DNA from: Welwitschia mirabilis
Taxonomy: Eukaryota > Gnetophyta > Gnetopsida > Welwitschiales
Reading direction: 5' to 3'
NCBI GenBank assembly: GCA_051453625.1
Contig: JBOZIK010000001.1
Coordinates: 92,283,416-92,347,415 of the forward strand
Length of the DNA: 64,000 nt
The notes under the pieces were generated by a model. It saw only the letters and a program-made list of their open reading frames with translations. It was not told where the DNA came from and searched no databases. Of this stretch, positions 1-11,593 are shown piece by piece (within the stretch, counting starts at the first letter, position 1; every line of letters starts with the position of its first letter). Position numbers and translations under genes: made by a program.

Positions 1-759
1 TAATGTTCATCTCCATACTTGGATTTCGTCATCAAGGTGGGTTACATTACATTTCTTTTTTTTGTAATAACCTTTTGGAAGTGGATTTAATCACCACTCT
101 CTTGTCCTCCCCATGTATGAACTTACTCTGACTTAATATCTCAACCCTTGGCATTAATAGATCATTTTCCATCATCTAAAGAGGTTTCAAAAAAGCAAGG
201 ATCACTTGTAAGCATGCATCCATCTCACATGCTTCCTGTCACCTTTATTGAGGCTATATCGAGATGAAGTGTAAGCCTATGGAGTTGCAACTAGCCAAGT
301 TGATATAGTTTAGAACCTAAAGTAGAACCAACTCACATTTAGAGGATTTTTAAAGATCACGTTAGAATGCCATTAATCAAAGTTATAACCTCTTATTATG
401 TTGATTAGGTATTATTTCTAAACTTATCCATGTGTGTTTATAATAATTTTATATCTCCTTAACTATTTACAAGATATCTTTTTATGTGATAAAAAAAAGG
501 AAGAAATGGAGGACACAAATGTATGACATCACTATTGTTTGTAAATCAAAATAACCTAGGAATTACTTATAGATAAATAAATAATAATAATATATTTGTT
601 TTTTCCAATATAAAAATTCTAATAAGAAAAGAAGTAAAATTTAATCCTAGGTTTTGCTATGTCTATTAGGTAAAAATATTAAAGAATAAAGTAAAGGAAA
701 AGAAAAAAATATATACATATATAATGCTTAATTAGGATAAAGAAAGAGAGAGTGTTACA
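1..759 (+). mobile_element. 3'-terminal part of a B-family gypsy LTR
   Basis: This stretch aligns by eye with the last part of both LTRs of element B (about 14400-15175 and 30900-31689). Shared landmarks are the opening around 'ccatacttggatttcgtc', the 'gaagtggattt' block near 80, the 'aagcatgcatccatctcacat' region near 210-235 and the AT-rich tail with 'taattaggat' near 730. It ends in 'gtgttaca' at 752-759, which matches the terminal CA of an LTR. No primer site follows, so it is either the 3' LTR of an element lying left of the window or a solo LTR. The left part is outside the window, so which of these is right cannot be decided. Confidence 0.75.
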
Positions 760-1250
760 CCTTCACCCTAAGAGACACATGATAGGGTTAACAAAAGAAA
801 AGGCATAAGCTATTAGCAAGATGTAGGATCTTGGTGCAACATTGGAGGTTCTCTAGCACTTAGTGATGAGGAAGATACTTTAACTCTAACATGTAAAGAA
901 ATTCCTTATAAACAAGGCTCTGAGTAGTCCATTCAACATTGGGGGGTAAACTCAATGCTTCAAGTCATTTCAATTATTCATTTACTAGTTGTTTGATATC
1001 TTTTAATCTTTTTATTTAACCTATTTTTAAGTCATTAATTATGGCAATGTATTTCTCTCTAGTTTCTTATCTTATGAATCTAATATTCACTCAAATTATT
1101 TTCTCACATCTTATACAACTTTTGTTAGCTCTATATTCATCAAATGTGGGGGTTTTTATTAGGGAATTATCACCCTACTTTTAATTATAGTTTTGTTTGC
1201 TAAAGAATAAGGCCTCTTCTCAAGAAGAAAAATACCAAACCAGATTTGAA
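760..1250. other. Unassigned AT-rich sequence
   Basis: No reading frame, terminal repeat or similarity to other parts of the window was recognised here. It lies between the LTR end at 759 and the first sequence that can be aligned with the inverted LTR of element F. It may be old flanking DNA or an unrecognisable remainder of F. Confidence 0.4.
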
Positions 1251-2568
1251 AGATCACACCTTTAATTTTGTAAAACCTAGACCACTCATTCAAAATAATA
1301 AGCATTAAGTTTATAAACTAAACCTAAATGATTGATGTATTTTATTTTTATTTTTAAATCATTTTCATGAAATACTTATAAACCTCTTAATATGATTCTA
1401 ACAATATTTTATATTTATAAAAAAATCTAATTAAATTTTATTTAATATTTAATAAGTTATGATATGTATACATTACGTTTTCATTTTGAAAAATTTAAAT
1501 TTTAGCTATAGTAAGAATATAAAAATCCATTTTAAATTTATAGAAATAATTATTAATAAAATTAATATAAATATTTAAGCTAATTTAGTTTATACAAAAT
1601 ATAAAATAGATATTAACTAATATAAATAAAGTTCAATTAGAAAAAAATCAGTTCATAAGATTAATTTGAAGTAAACAAATTCAATGAGGCTTAGGATTGA
1701 CATGAAGAACTACCTAGAATAAATAAAATTTAATGATCAAATAATTTATCCTAATAAGAGGATTCGAAGACACATTTGATGTAGAAAAAAACTGTAAAAT
1801 CCATTCAATATTCTATAATGCAAAATAAACATGAATACCCAAATGTTAAAGTAAACCCCTTAGTTACTTAGTCAAAATTCCCATTAATAACCTCATTAAT
1901 CAAGCATTTAAAGAGATTTCCTAAATATCTTTCTCATCTTAATTTGACCTTAAAGGAAAATATACTATAATAAATTTATTCAATGATCTAATGCAATACT
2001 TTTTTATGCCACTGATTTATTAAGAAAGACAAACTACACAAGAACAAAATTAGTAAAGAAAACCTACTTGGAAAAGTGAGTGATTAAAGACTAAAAATTA
2101 ATGGAGATTTAAGAATATTTAATGAAGTTATAAGATCCAAAATCCTTAGCTTAAAACACTAATCTTTAAGCTTAATTCTCTAAATCCAAGTTCCAAGATC
2201 CAAACTTCATACTCAAATGTAAGAAAATGAGAATGACAAAAGATATAAGAATGAGAAGAAAATTTGATAACATGCACATAAATGAAAATAAAAAATTAGT
2301 TTATAAAAGAAGAAATGGCTTTATTTATAAGTAAATGATATACCAAAGCTTCTTATTCCAATTAGTCAAATACCATACACATCATTATACCCATAAGGTA
2401 ATATGATCACATTAAATTGAATTAGATTGATTTACAAGTTGTATAAGCTTGAGTGTGTAAGTGACATTATGTGTAAATGACAAGAAGCAATGATACTTAT
2501 AACATGTATACCTACCTAGGAGGATTAATTTTCTTACCTTAGTTAGTAAGGTTAATTATTCCAAGTTA
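1250..2568 (-). mobile_element. Element F 3' LTR, distal part
   Basis: The reverse complement matches the B LTR over several blocks. Positions 2045-2260 correspond to B 12480-12660, 2300-2568 to about 12290-12480, and 1680-1960 (with 'caaaataaacatgaatac' and 'aataacctcattaatcaag') to about 12780-13040. Similarity fades left of about 1500, so the outer end is a guess. The stretch stops at 2568 where copia element D begins and continues at 9676. Confidence 0.7.
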
Positions 2569-4023
2569 AGTTGAATTAATTATCTAACTTCTTCAAACTT
2601 AATTCTCATGTATTCTTTTATGAGTTTATCTCAGTTTTATGTAATGTCCAAGAGCCTTTATTTAAAATCAAAGTTAAATTTATTAGTGAAATTTAATGGA
2701 AAAAGGAATAAAAAAGTGTATGATCACCTTCTTTATGAAAATAAACATATGAAAAAATGGTTAATCTCATATTAGATGGAAAATGAGTGTTTTAGATTAT
2801 TACACTCTATAAAAAAATTTATTTTCTTAAGGAAATCATGACATTTTACATCCAATGCACTAAAATGCCATCAAATTTTTGAATGAATTAAAGGATTTTG
2901 TGGAGGCCTTAAATTAGCATAAGAAAAATACTTAATTATGATACTAATAAAATATAGTGATTATCTATCAATTCTTTTTGAATCTTTCAATATTTTCTAT
3001 CTTCTAATGAACTACTCCAGACTCTAATAAAGTTTGATCAAAAATGTATCCACATTATTAAAAGAATTAAGGCTATTAATTAGATCTTGATTTTCATTTT
3101 TTTCTATAAATTAATCTTCAGATAAATTTTTAAATCTAATCTCATTTAGTAACTTTAAGTAAATCTGGTCACTTAAAAGAATAAGAAATCTTGATTTATG
3201 CTTGATCTTGTTGTTATTAGAGAAAAGTGACCAAGATCTAAGCTATTTTAATAAATTAAAGAAAGTAGGGTGCATTCACTACCATATCCCTCACCCTATC
3301 TAAAACATTTTTGTATCATTTAGATTCAAATATTTTTCTATCTCAGATATAAATACAAAGTTGTAAAGAAGGGAGAAAGGTTTTAAGTCATTATGGTTGG
3401 AAAACAAAATTAGAGAAATGATCAGGATATTTAGATGAAAGCGAGGACTAATATTCTATTAAAGTTTAGCATGAAGAAGTAAGAGAGGGGGAAAAGAGAG
3501 TGTTAGAATTAACATAATAGAAATTCCTAGCTTATCACTAATCATTTCAAAAGAAATCATTATTAAATATTAGGGAATTAAATTAAGAAAAATAAAACAT
3601 CTAGATTTGATTAAAGAGTTTCTTTGAAGATATACTTATCGCTTCCTAGATCTTTAAACTTGTTACTACTATTAAGTCAATGTTCTAAAATTTACATAGT
3701 TGTAGGAATTTCTAGAAATGGTTCTTATCATTGTTCTCTTTATTAGCTACCTTTATTAATATATTTCTCATTCCATTTTTTTCTTTACCAAAAGGGCTCT
3801 ACTTTACTTACCTTTTGCTTCCATTTTTAGAAGGATTGAAATGCTTCAAAACTCTTATTTTCATGTTTAAATCAAATCTCTCTTAATGGGATGAGGCTAG
3901 ACAAAATAAAGTATTTAACACATTAAAAAAAGTGAATGATAGGAAAATTTATAAGAATAAAAGTGGTAAAAGAAAGGTTGCAAATTAAAGAGCTTTTAAA
4001 AAATTCTATCACCTAGTCTTACA
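2569..4023 (+). repeat. Element D 5' LTR
   Basis: Direct repeat of 8340-9675. Clear shared blocks include 'aatgaactactcca' (3007 and 8708), 'gatataaatacaaagttgta' (left) with 'aatataaatacaaagttgta' (right), and 'gaggactaatatt' (3444 and 9136). The start at about 2569 is inferred from alignment with the TGTTGGAATA start of the right copy. The end at 4023 is 'ttaca', followed by the eroded primer site. Confidence 0.8.
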
Positions 4024-4036
4024 GCATAAGCTTTGA
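4022..4036 (+). other. Element D primer binding site, eroded (initiator-Met tRNA type)
   Basis: The sequence 'cagcataagctttga' follows the 5' LTR and resembles the common plant initiator-methionine primer site TGGTATCAGAGC plus TTTGA, with a two-base loss and several changes. It is a weak match, supported mainly by its position. Confidence 0.45.
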
Positions 4037-5160
4037 AGAAAATCAAGAAAGCACAATTTAAAGGAAGAATTAATAGAATAAAAAAATGATAAAGGATATC
4101 TCAAGATGCTCAATCATCTATAATGGCACTTAAGATTTCACTCACTAGACTTAGATTATGACTTATTTAAATTAAATAACTATATAAATGTAGTTGAAGA
4201 AGGATTTAGAGATACTTAATGAGATAACATCACTAAAACACAATAAAGAGATAATTTAGAAAGGAAGAAGAAGAATCCCCAATAAAGATGATCATTTGTA
4301 ATTCAGTTTTAAAGGTTATTAGAGAAAAACGAAAAATGCATCAAAAGAATAGCTAAGTAGTATTGAAACATTCTCTCATCCTAATGTATTGGTTCTTAAG
4401 AATTAATTTAAGCAAAAGAATGAAGATAAGAAGATAATCTGAGAGGTTCAGTTAGAACAAAGATTAGAATCTTGAATCTTTATTTTTACAAGAATGTACA
4501 TCATTCTTAAAAATGTTTATGAATATGATTACAATAAAAGACAAAATCCAGGTAAAGTGATGCAAGTTAATTTTAATGTACCTATATAAAAGTAAATCAT
4601 TCTAACTTTGCTCCAAATAAGAAACCTTGATGAGTACACCCTTGATAAGCTTATGTCTCATCTAAAAATAGTGGAAGAACTAAAACATAGTGACAATGCA
4701 CTTAGTCAGGTCTTTTATGCAAATCAAAGAGGTATAGAACATTTTAAAGAGGAATAGCAAGTTTAAGCTATCAAGAACAAAGAGGTCATTATTAAAATAT
4801 GCCTAAAATCAATCTTATTCTAATCAAAATGCAGATGCATAAAGATGAATAAGATCCTATAGATGTAGAAGACTCTTAACACATGATCAAGACACATACA
4901 CTAACCTAGAGGCAACTAAATTCAGGCCCAAAATAATTTAAATTCAGGTCAAAGATATGGATATTAGTAATAACAAAATAAAAAATCATACAATGGTGTT
5001 ATAATTATTAAATAATAAGACATGAAGAGAAATATCACTAGTCAAAAGTTGGTTTTCTTTTTACCTCACAAAATTCAACACAGTTAAAGGCTACAAATGA
5101 TGATAAAGCATCATGTCTATATCATACCTTTAAGGATTAGTAAAGAAAACTAAGTAGCTG
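4037..5160 (+). pseudogene. Element D gag region, heavily decayed
   Basis: This is the expected position of a copia gag, between primer site and protease. Short peptide stretches can be read in changing frames, but no intact zinc knuckle or other gag motif was identified. Stops are frequent in every frame. The assignment rests on position within the element. Confidence 0.45.
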
Positions 5161-5440
5161 ATGAGGTAGGTAATTTTTCATCCTATGCTACTTTAAAATC
5201 ATTTAGAAAGAAATTGGATATTTAATAGTAGGTATTCAAATCATATGACACCAAATAAGGATGTGTTTATGAATTTTAAGCCTTGTAATTTGGATAGCAT
5301 AAAAGCAAGTAATAGTGCCTTTATTCAAATAGATGGATATGGTGATGTATTTATATAGGTGCATGATGGTAGGATATTTGTTGATAATAAAGTTTATTAT
5401 ATCCCATAATTATTAGCTTCTTTACTTATTTTGTATCAAA
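5161..5440 (+). pseudogene. Element D aspartic protease remnant
   Basis: Positions 5215-5250 read W-I-F-N-S-R-Y-S-N-H-M-T, which corresponds to the conserved copia block in which the active site D-S-G is followed by [AC]-S-x-H-M-T. Here the catalytic Asp reads Asn and the Gly reads Arg, and a Tyr stands where Cys or Ala is normal. The Asp to Asn and Gly to Arg changes are each explained by one G-to-A change. The frame continues past this block with a stop near 5356 and runs to a gap at 5447. The enzyme cannot have been active in this form. Confidence 0.75.
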
Positions 5441-5446
5441 GGATAG

Positions 5447-5546
5447 NNNNNNNNNNNNNNNNNNNNNNNNNNNNNNNNNNNNNNNNNNNNNNNNNNNNNN
5501 NNNNNNNNNNNNNNNNNNNNNNNNNNNNNNNNNNNNNNNNNNNNNN
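5447..5546. other. Assembly gap, 100 N
   Basis: A run of exactly 100 N, the usual placeholder for unknown length. The 6 bases 'ggatag' stand on both sides, which may be an unmerged overlap but is too short to be sure. Confidence 0.95.
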
Positions 5547-6560
5547 GGATAGAAAAGAGTTAAAAAAGTAATATTTGATAAATAAGGCTATAAGGTTATA
5601 AAAGATGGTCAGGAAATTATCTTGATATCAAAACTAGAGAATAAAATGTATTATTTATCAATCATGATAGATGATAAAGAATCTATTAAAAATGATATAA
5701 GCTTTAATATACTCATTCAAAACCCATCAATTATTTGGCATTTCAGGTTATGTCATGTTGGCTATTAGAATATCAGCAAGATAACTAAAGAGAAATTAGT
5801 TACTAGAGAAGAATATAGGGGAATATCTCAGCCTATTTGTGGAACATGACAACATGAAAAACAAAAGGTAACATCTCATAATTTACATATGGAGAAAAGA
5901 CAACAACAACTTAAATTTTTACACATGGATCTAGTTGGTCCATGTAAATAATAGTGCTCAATGGAGGTACATATTTCTTTATCATTATTAATGGGCACGC
6001 TAGGTACCCATGGGCATACTTTATTCATTTAAAGTGTGTTGTTCTTATTTACTGAAATTGTTTTAGATCTCATATAAAAAATCATTTTGGTCTAAGTATT
6101 AAAGTTATTAGGAATAACAAAGGTGGTGAATTTGAATTAAATGGATTAATTTAATATTGTAAGTAGCATGGAATTTAAAAACAAACAACATATGGTTGCT
6201 ATGCTTAGTCAAATGACATAGTTAAAACAATAAATGAAGGTGCTTTCTCAAGTAAGCATTACTTTCCGAATCATTTTATAGATAGGCAATATGCATTAAT
6301 ATTTATACATTAATAGGATCATTTCAAGGGTAATGGAAAAGGCTTTGTATTAGCTATTTTTTGGTAAAATTCCAAATTTATGACCTATGAGAATTTTTTG
6401 TTGTATATGTTGAATTCATGTGTCAAATTAATTATTAAGTATGTTAGATGATAAAATTAAGAAATTTATTTTTGTTAGAAATGATTTATAAACGTGTGTC
6501 TACAAATGTTGGAATCTAGCTAAGAGAAAATTATATGTTTCTAGAAGTATTGTATTTGAT
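5547..6560 (+). pseudogene. Element D integrase remnant (GAG-pre-integrase and core)
   Basis: The GAG-pre-integrase pattern I-W-H-F-R-L-C-H-V-G-Y appears around 5730-5767, followed by a broken knuckle (PICGT, stop, QHEKQ) near 5840-5870 and the domain start FLHMDLVGPC near 5920-5945. The core block near the second catalytic Asp reads R-N-N-K-G-G-E-F-E at 6110-6136, where copia integrases have R-S-D-x-G-G-E-F. Asp is replaced by Asn through a G-to-A change. Several stops and at least one frame change interrupt it. Integrase would insert the cDNA copy into the genome; this copy is inactive. Confidence 0.8.
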
Positions 6561-6799
6561 GAATCTTTACTTGGCATGAAGAATTTTAATCAGGAATATA
6601 TAGGTTTAGCTTCATCATTGCATATCCTTAACAATGCATATACAAGGACATTAAAAGACTATGTAACTAGTGAAATGTTGGATTACTTTGAAAGAAGTAC
6701 AAATAGGAGCATAGTCATGTTACATATGTAGCCATAGCTAAAAAATCTTAAATTGTTAAAGAGTCCCTAAGATCTCATGTGTGAAGAGATTCCATGAAA

Positions 6800-7700
6800 A
6801 AGGAAATAAGTTCCATTACAAAAATAAAACATGGAATCTTATTAAAAAATCAAAAGGCAAGAAAGTAATTGACATCAAATGATTGTTTAAAAAAAAATTT
6901 GATGAAAATAATAAGATTAGTAAATATAATTTTAGATTTCTAACAAAGGTCTATAAGTAAAGAAAGCAAATTACTTATAAATATATATTTTCACCTATTG
7001 TAATATTTGAGACAATGAAACTTTTGGTCATCTTTGCAACATATGACAAGTACAAACTCCATCAAATTAATGTAAATTTAGCCCTTCTTAATAGATAATT
7101 AAAAGAAGATATCTAGATATATTGACTAATCAGATTTAATGTTAAGAAATGAGAATAAGAGTATTCAAATTGAAAAAGAATTTGTATGGACTTAAGGAAG
7201 CCTTAGAAGCATAGTTCCATAAAATTAATACTTATTTTGTAAGAAGAGAGTCCAAGGCTTGTGTAAGTGAATAAACTCTTTAACATACATTTATAAAAGA
7301 TAGTTTTGTTGGTATATTATTACATGTTAATGACTTGGTATTCCTTTTTCATAATGAAAAACTCATAAATAAGTTTAATTATAACATGACATCAAAATTT
7401 GAAACGAAGGACTTAAGTCCTTAAATATTTCTTAGCATATAAGTAGATTAACTAAAAGATTATATGAAGATTCATCAATCAAAGTATGTACAAGACATCA
7501 TTAAAAAAGTTTGGCTAGAAAATGCCAAGGTTATAACAACACCATTACTCATGGTTCTAAAATTGAGAGATAAATATTATACTCCTTTTATGGATAGCAT
7601 ACTATATATATTTATGATTGATTCTTTGAGATTTTTATTTCACATTAGGTCTGATGTGGAATACGCAATTTTGTGTATATCTAGGTTTATATAAGATCCT
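6800..7700 (+). pseudogene. Element D copia reverse transcriptase remnant
   Basis: From about 6840 the reading follows the copia RT pattern (VIDIKxLFKKKFDENNKIS, then SPIVIFETMKLL and HQINVNLALLN). The catalytic YVDD box reads H-V-N-D at 7323-7334, so the first catalytic Asp is Asn and Tyr is His. The C-terminal part, with MKIHQSKYVQDIIKKVWLEN at 7464-7523 and a T-T-P-L block after it, is an open frame to 7694. Stops and frame changes interrupt the rest. RNA-templated DNA synthesis is ruled out by the HVND box. Confidence 0.8.
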
Positions 7701-7789
7701 AGAAAATCTTATTTAGGTGCATTTAAACATCTACTTAGGTAATTACTTAGAACTTTGAATCTTACTTTGATTTACAATAATAAAGATGA

Positions 7790-8180
7790 CTTGTTACCTA
7801 CATATAGTGATAGGAATTGAACCAGAAATTTAGATGATAGACAAAAATACTACTAGAGTCTAATCTTGCATAGGAATAATTCCATTTATTGAAGAAGTAT
7901 TCAAAAAATTTGTATGCACCTCTTTTCTATTGAAAGTGAGTATGTCATAATGGATAAATGTCTTTTGCATATTCTTTGACTAAATAAATTATTTAAATAG
8001 GTACATTTGCAAATGATCATACTACTTGAATTAAGGTATGATAATGTGTTAGACATATTATTTTTCCAAAAGCATACCATGCATAAGAAATACAAGAACC
8101 TTGGAATCAAATATTTCTTCATTAAAAATGAAGTCAAATAAGAAGTAATTAGGTATATGTTCATGAATTCATAAGCTATA
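7790..8180 (+). pseudogene. Element D RNase H remnant
   Basis: The reading contains YSD near 7803-7811, IESEYVIMDKCLL near 7930-7968 (family pattern S-T-x-E-A-E-Y) and TMHKKYKNLGIKYFFIKNEVK near 8080-8140 (family pattern H-x-R-T-K-H-I-x-x-x-x-H-F-x-R). RNase H removes the RNA strand during cDNA synthesis. Stops are present. Downstream, 8181-8327, is the usual non-coding stretch before the polypurine tract and holds nothing else recognisable. Confidence 0.7.
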
Positions 8181-8327
8181 TTAGTATAATTATTAACTAA
8201 ATCACTCTAGCCTCAAAAAATTTAATCCCTAATCAAGATGATTAACATGAATTACATTCAAAAAGGACTAGCACAAAGTAAGCAAGATAAAGAAAAAGGA
8301 CTAAGCCCATAAGTTAAATAACCAATT

Positions 8328-8339
8328 CAAAGGAGTACT
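8328..8339 (+). other. Element D polypurine tract
   Basis: The purine-rich 'caaaggagtact' lies directly before the TGTTGG start of the 3' LTR, the place where plus-strand DNA synthesis is primed. It is interrupted by pyrimidines and supported by position. Confidence 0.6.
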
Positions 8340-9675
8340 TGTTGGAATAAGATCAATTAACTACCTAATGAGTTTTTTTATGATCTCATCTTAATTTTAT
8401 GTAATGATGAAGAGGCTTTATTTAAAATCAAAATTAAAGTCCAATGTTATTACTAAAATTTAATGTAAGAAGAGGCAAATGATATTATTCCTTTCTTTAT
8501 AAGATTAAATATATATAAAAGGGTTTAAATCCACATTAGTTAGAGTGTTTTAGATCATAGAAATCTATATAAGAATTTAAATAAATTGAATAATTTTTTG
8601 GAAGCCTTGAATTATCATGAGAAGAAACCTTTATTTATGTTTCTCTTAAAATTCTAGTGATTATCTAATGATTTTTCCCTCAATCTTTTAATACATTTTA
8701 TCTTTTAATGAACTACTCCAAATTCTAATGAAGTTTAATCATAAACATATGTATATTATCAAAATAAATAATGCTATCAATTAAATCTTGATTTTTTCTT
8801 CATTGACTTTCATATGTGTTCTTTAATCTAATCTCGTTTAGTGATTTTTAAAAAAATTTAATCACTTAAAATAACATGAAGGTTTAGTTTATACTTGATC
8901 TTGTAATTATTAGAGAAAAGTAATTAATATTTGAGTTTTTTTAAGAAATTAAAGAAGAGTAGGATTTATTCAGTGCCAAATTTGTCACCCTGACTAGAAT
9001 GTTCTTATGTCCTTTAGCTTTAACTATTCTACTATCTCTAATATAAATACAAAGTTGTACAGAATAAAGAAAGGGTTTCAAGCCATTCTTACTGGAAAAC
9101 AAATTATGAAAAATGATAAGAATATTCATATCGAAGAGAGGACTAATATTATATTAAAGTTTAGTGGTAAAAAAGGAGGGGAAAAAAGAGAATTATAATT
9201 GACAAAAATAAAATCCCTATTTTATCATTAACTATTAAATAAGAAATCATGCTTAGAGATTCTAGAATTCAAGTAAGAAAAAAAGTCAAATAACTATATT
9301 TGAATGAAGGTCTTATTTGAAGTTATGCATTTCATTATGTGATTCTTTAATCTTATTATTACTATTGAGTTAATATTTTAAAATTTTTAGTCTTTCTATA
9401 GTCCCCTTTATTATCCACCTTCATTAGTATCTTTCTTACTTATTTTTTTCTTTACCAAAGGGGTTTCACTTTACATACATGTTTCTTGTATTCTTAGAAG
9501 GGTTAAAGATACTTCAAAATCCTCTGTTTTATGTTTAAGTGAAATCTATCTCAATGAATAAGGCAAGATGAAAAATAAATCATCCAATGCAATGACAGAA
9601 AGATTTTCAAGTGTAAAGCTACTGAAAGAAAGGCTACATATAAGAGAGCTTTCAAAAAAAAAATTTAAAATTACA
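8340..9675 (+). repeat. Element D 3' LTR
   Basis: Direct repeat of 2569-4023, starting TGTTGGAATA and ending 'attaca' at 9675. The small open frames at 9007-9198 and 8941-9129 lie inside this LTR and have no support as genes. Confidence 0.8.
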
Positions 9676-10480
9676 CTCATAATTTTCTCATGCTAGTTTC
9701 TTCTTAATTCTTCATAGGCTTATAACATATTTAATTAATTAAAAACATGTATTAAATGATGTATAACATGCATTAGAAGAAAAATCTTTCCATATGCACA
9801 AATTTTAAAACTATCACATGTTACAATTAAAGAAATTTTTACAATTTTAGTGAAAATATCATTAGTATTTTATAAATCAACTACCTTTTCATCCTTATTG
9901 GTTTATGGATAAGAGTGTCTGTACTTATTCACGTGCTCATTAATTTTAATACCCATCAACTTTAACAAACATAGAAAAGAAAATTTCATAATTTAATGTA
10001 ATACAGTCAATATTTTTCTTCACTTATTTTGCCAACTACATTAACTATTTACTTTTACTAGCTAATTTTACTTTTTACACTAGAATAAGACTCATGAGTA
10101 AATGGATTTATTTGATTTTAATGTTTGGATATATTTTATTTATTAATTTTTTAAAAAATAATAAAACTTTACATGAAATAATGATCATAATTATTATATT
10201 TAATCAAAATACCAAAACTATAAAAAATAACTAAAACTTAAGGTTAATTACTTAAAACATCTTACAAGTATATCTAATTCAAAACTAAGCAAAATATGTA
10301 TGTTTGACATAAATAAATATAATACTTTATTGCTTATAAAACTAAATGTTAAATACCATAGAGCCTCTAAATAAAGAAGGATTTCATGCTAAAAATTTAT
10401 TATCAAAAAGTATCATCAAATTTAGAGGTTAATATATCTATTATTTGAGTAGTTAAAACCTACAAATATAGGATATAACA
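9676..10480 (-). mobile_element. Element F 3' LTR, proximal part
   Basis: Its reverse complement aligns with the first about 700 bases of the B LTR (11594-12290). The LTR start on the minus strand is TGTTATATCC at 10480-10471, against TGTCATATCC in the 3' LTR of B (28015). It joins the distal part at 2568 once element D is taken out. Confidence 0.8.
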
Positions 10481-10490
10481 TACTCCCCTA
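10481..10490 (-). other. Element F polypurine tract
   Basis: On the minus strand 'aggggagta' directly precedes the LTR start at 10480. A G-rich purine run before TGT is typical of Ty3/gypsy elements. This fixes the orientation of F and the boundary of its 3' LTR. Confidence 0.75.
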
Positions 10491-11593
10491 ATTACACTTC
10501 TTTATGCTTTAAAATTAAGATAAATAAAGAGTTTGAAAATCTATAACTACATACCATGCAATTAAAAAGATTTGGGTATTAATTTTTCATTCTTTCTTTT
10601 AGCTTCCAAGTAGACTCATTAATACTATTATGACTACACTTCATTCTTACTTACTGATCTTCCTATTCCATATACTGATAGTTCATCATTCCAAGATTAC
10701 TTCTATCTTTTATCTACTTGAACATTCAAGCTTTATTTAAATATAAGATCAATTTAACACATTATAAGAATATGCAATATACTTTATTATCAAACCTATA
10801 GAGAAAATGTTATGCATGTGCAATAATTGGGAAGATAGAGCAAACTTGTATTGAATAGATCATATACATTGTAGCATGTTAAGTGGTCTAATGAATTTAG
10901 GGTTTAATCTTGGTCTCTTAACTTCTTACATAATTGATTTCGTTGATGATACATTAAGAAATACATATTACCTACTTGGGATTCAAGATATCTTTTTTAA
11001 TAATCTACATACATTATTTGTCAACCTCCTACTTCTTTGAATATGTTCTTAATGGTCCTCATCTTATTTTCCATTTCCTATAACATTTCTAATCCTATAA
11101 TTAACTTTTCTTAGATTTTTTTCTATGTAGTGGGCACTTTGCATTTCTCACTATAAAAATCTTCAAATAAAACCATTTCAATTAAACTTTGATAATTATT
11201 ATTCAATGAAAATTCAAATAATAGTAGATATTCTTTCCAATTCTTAGGATTATTTAAAACACATGCTTTAATAAGATCTTCTATAATTTAATTAAACCAT
11301 TTTGTTTGATCATCTACTTAAGGATGAAATGCAACATTCACTGTTAACTTGGCATCTAAACCCAATTGCATTTCTTTCCAAAAATTAGAGTTAAATTTTA
11401 AATTTCCATTAGTGATAATTACTAGGACTATATCATGTAAACGAAAGAAATTATTAATATATATGTTAGCTATATCCTTAGCACCATAAGTAGATTTCAA
11501 TAGGATCAATTATAGTAACTTAGATGCTCTATCATATCTAACCATGATTAAGATATTATCTCTTAAGTTTTAGAAGTTTTAAAATAAAATTCA
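10491..11593 (-). pseudogene. Element F integrase, core and C-terminal part
   Basis: Read on the minus strand from 11593, the stretch gives M-N-F-I, then ILIMVRYDRASK, KSTYGAKDIANIYINNFFRLH, IITNGNLKFNSNFWKEMQ (about 11440-11380) and AFHP, then SLNNNYQSLIEMVLFEDFYSE (about 11210-11145), and near 10850 a block of the kind that ends in H-N-V-F-H-V-S. This is the order of a chromovirus integrase core and C-terminus. The second catalytic Asp is Asn (TNG in place of SDR). A 63-codon piece (11318-11509) is still open. It is cut at the N-terminal side by element B and resumes at 31690. Confidence 0.8.

Larger units (their letters stand above)
2569..9675 (+). mobile_element. Element D: Ty1/copia retrotransposon, decayed
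   Basis: Two direct LTRs of about 1.45 and 1.34 kb flank a 4.3-kb interior carrying, in copia order, protease, integrase, RT and RNase H remnants on the plus strand. The left border is less sharp than the right one. The sequence on both sides, 2300-2568 and 9676-9800, is one continuous stretch of F 3' LTR when aligned with B, which shows that D inserted into that LTR. All four enzyme domains contain stops and frameshifts, and three active sites carry replacements. A short target duplication could not be confirmed. A 100-N gap lies between protease and integrase. Confidence 0.85.
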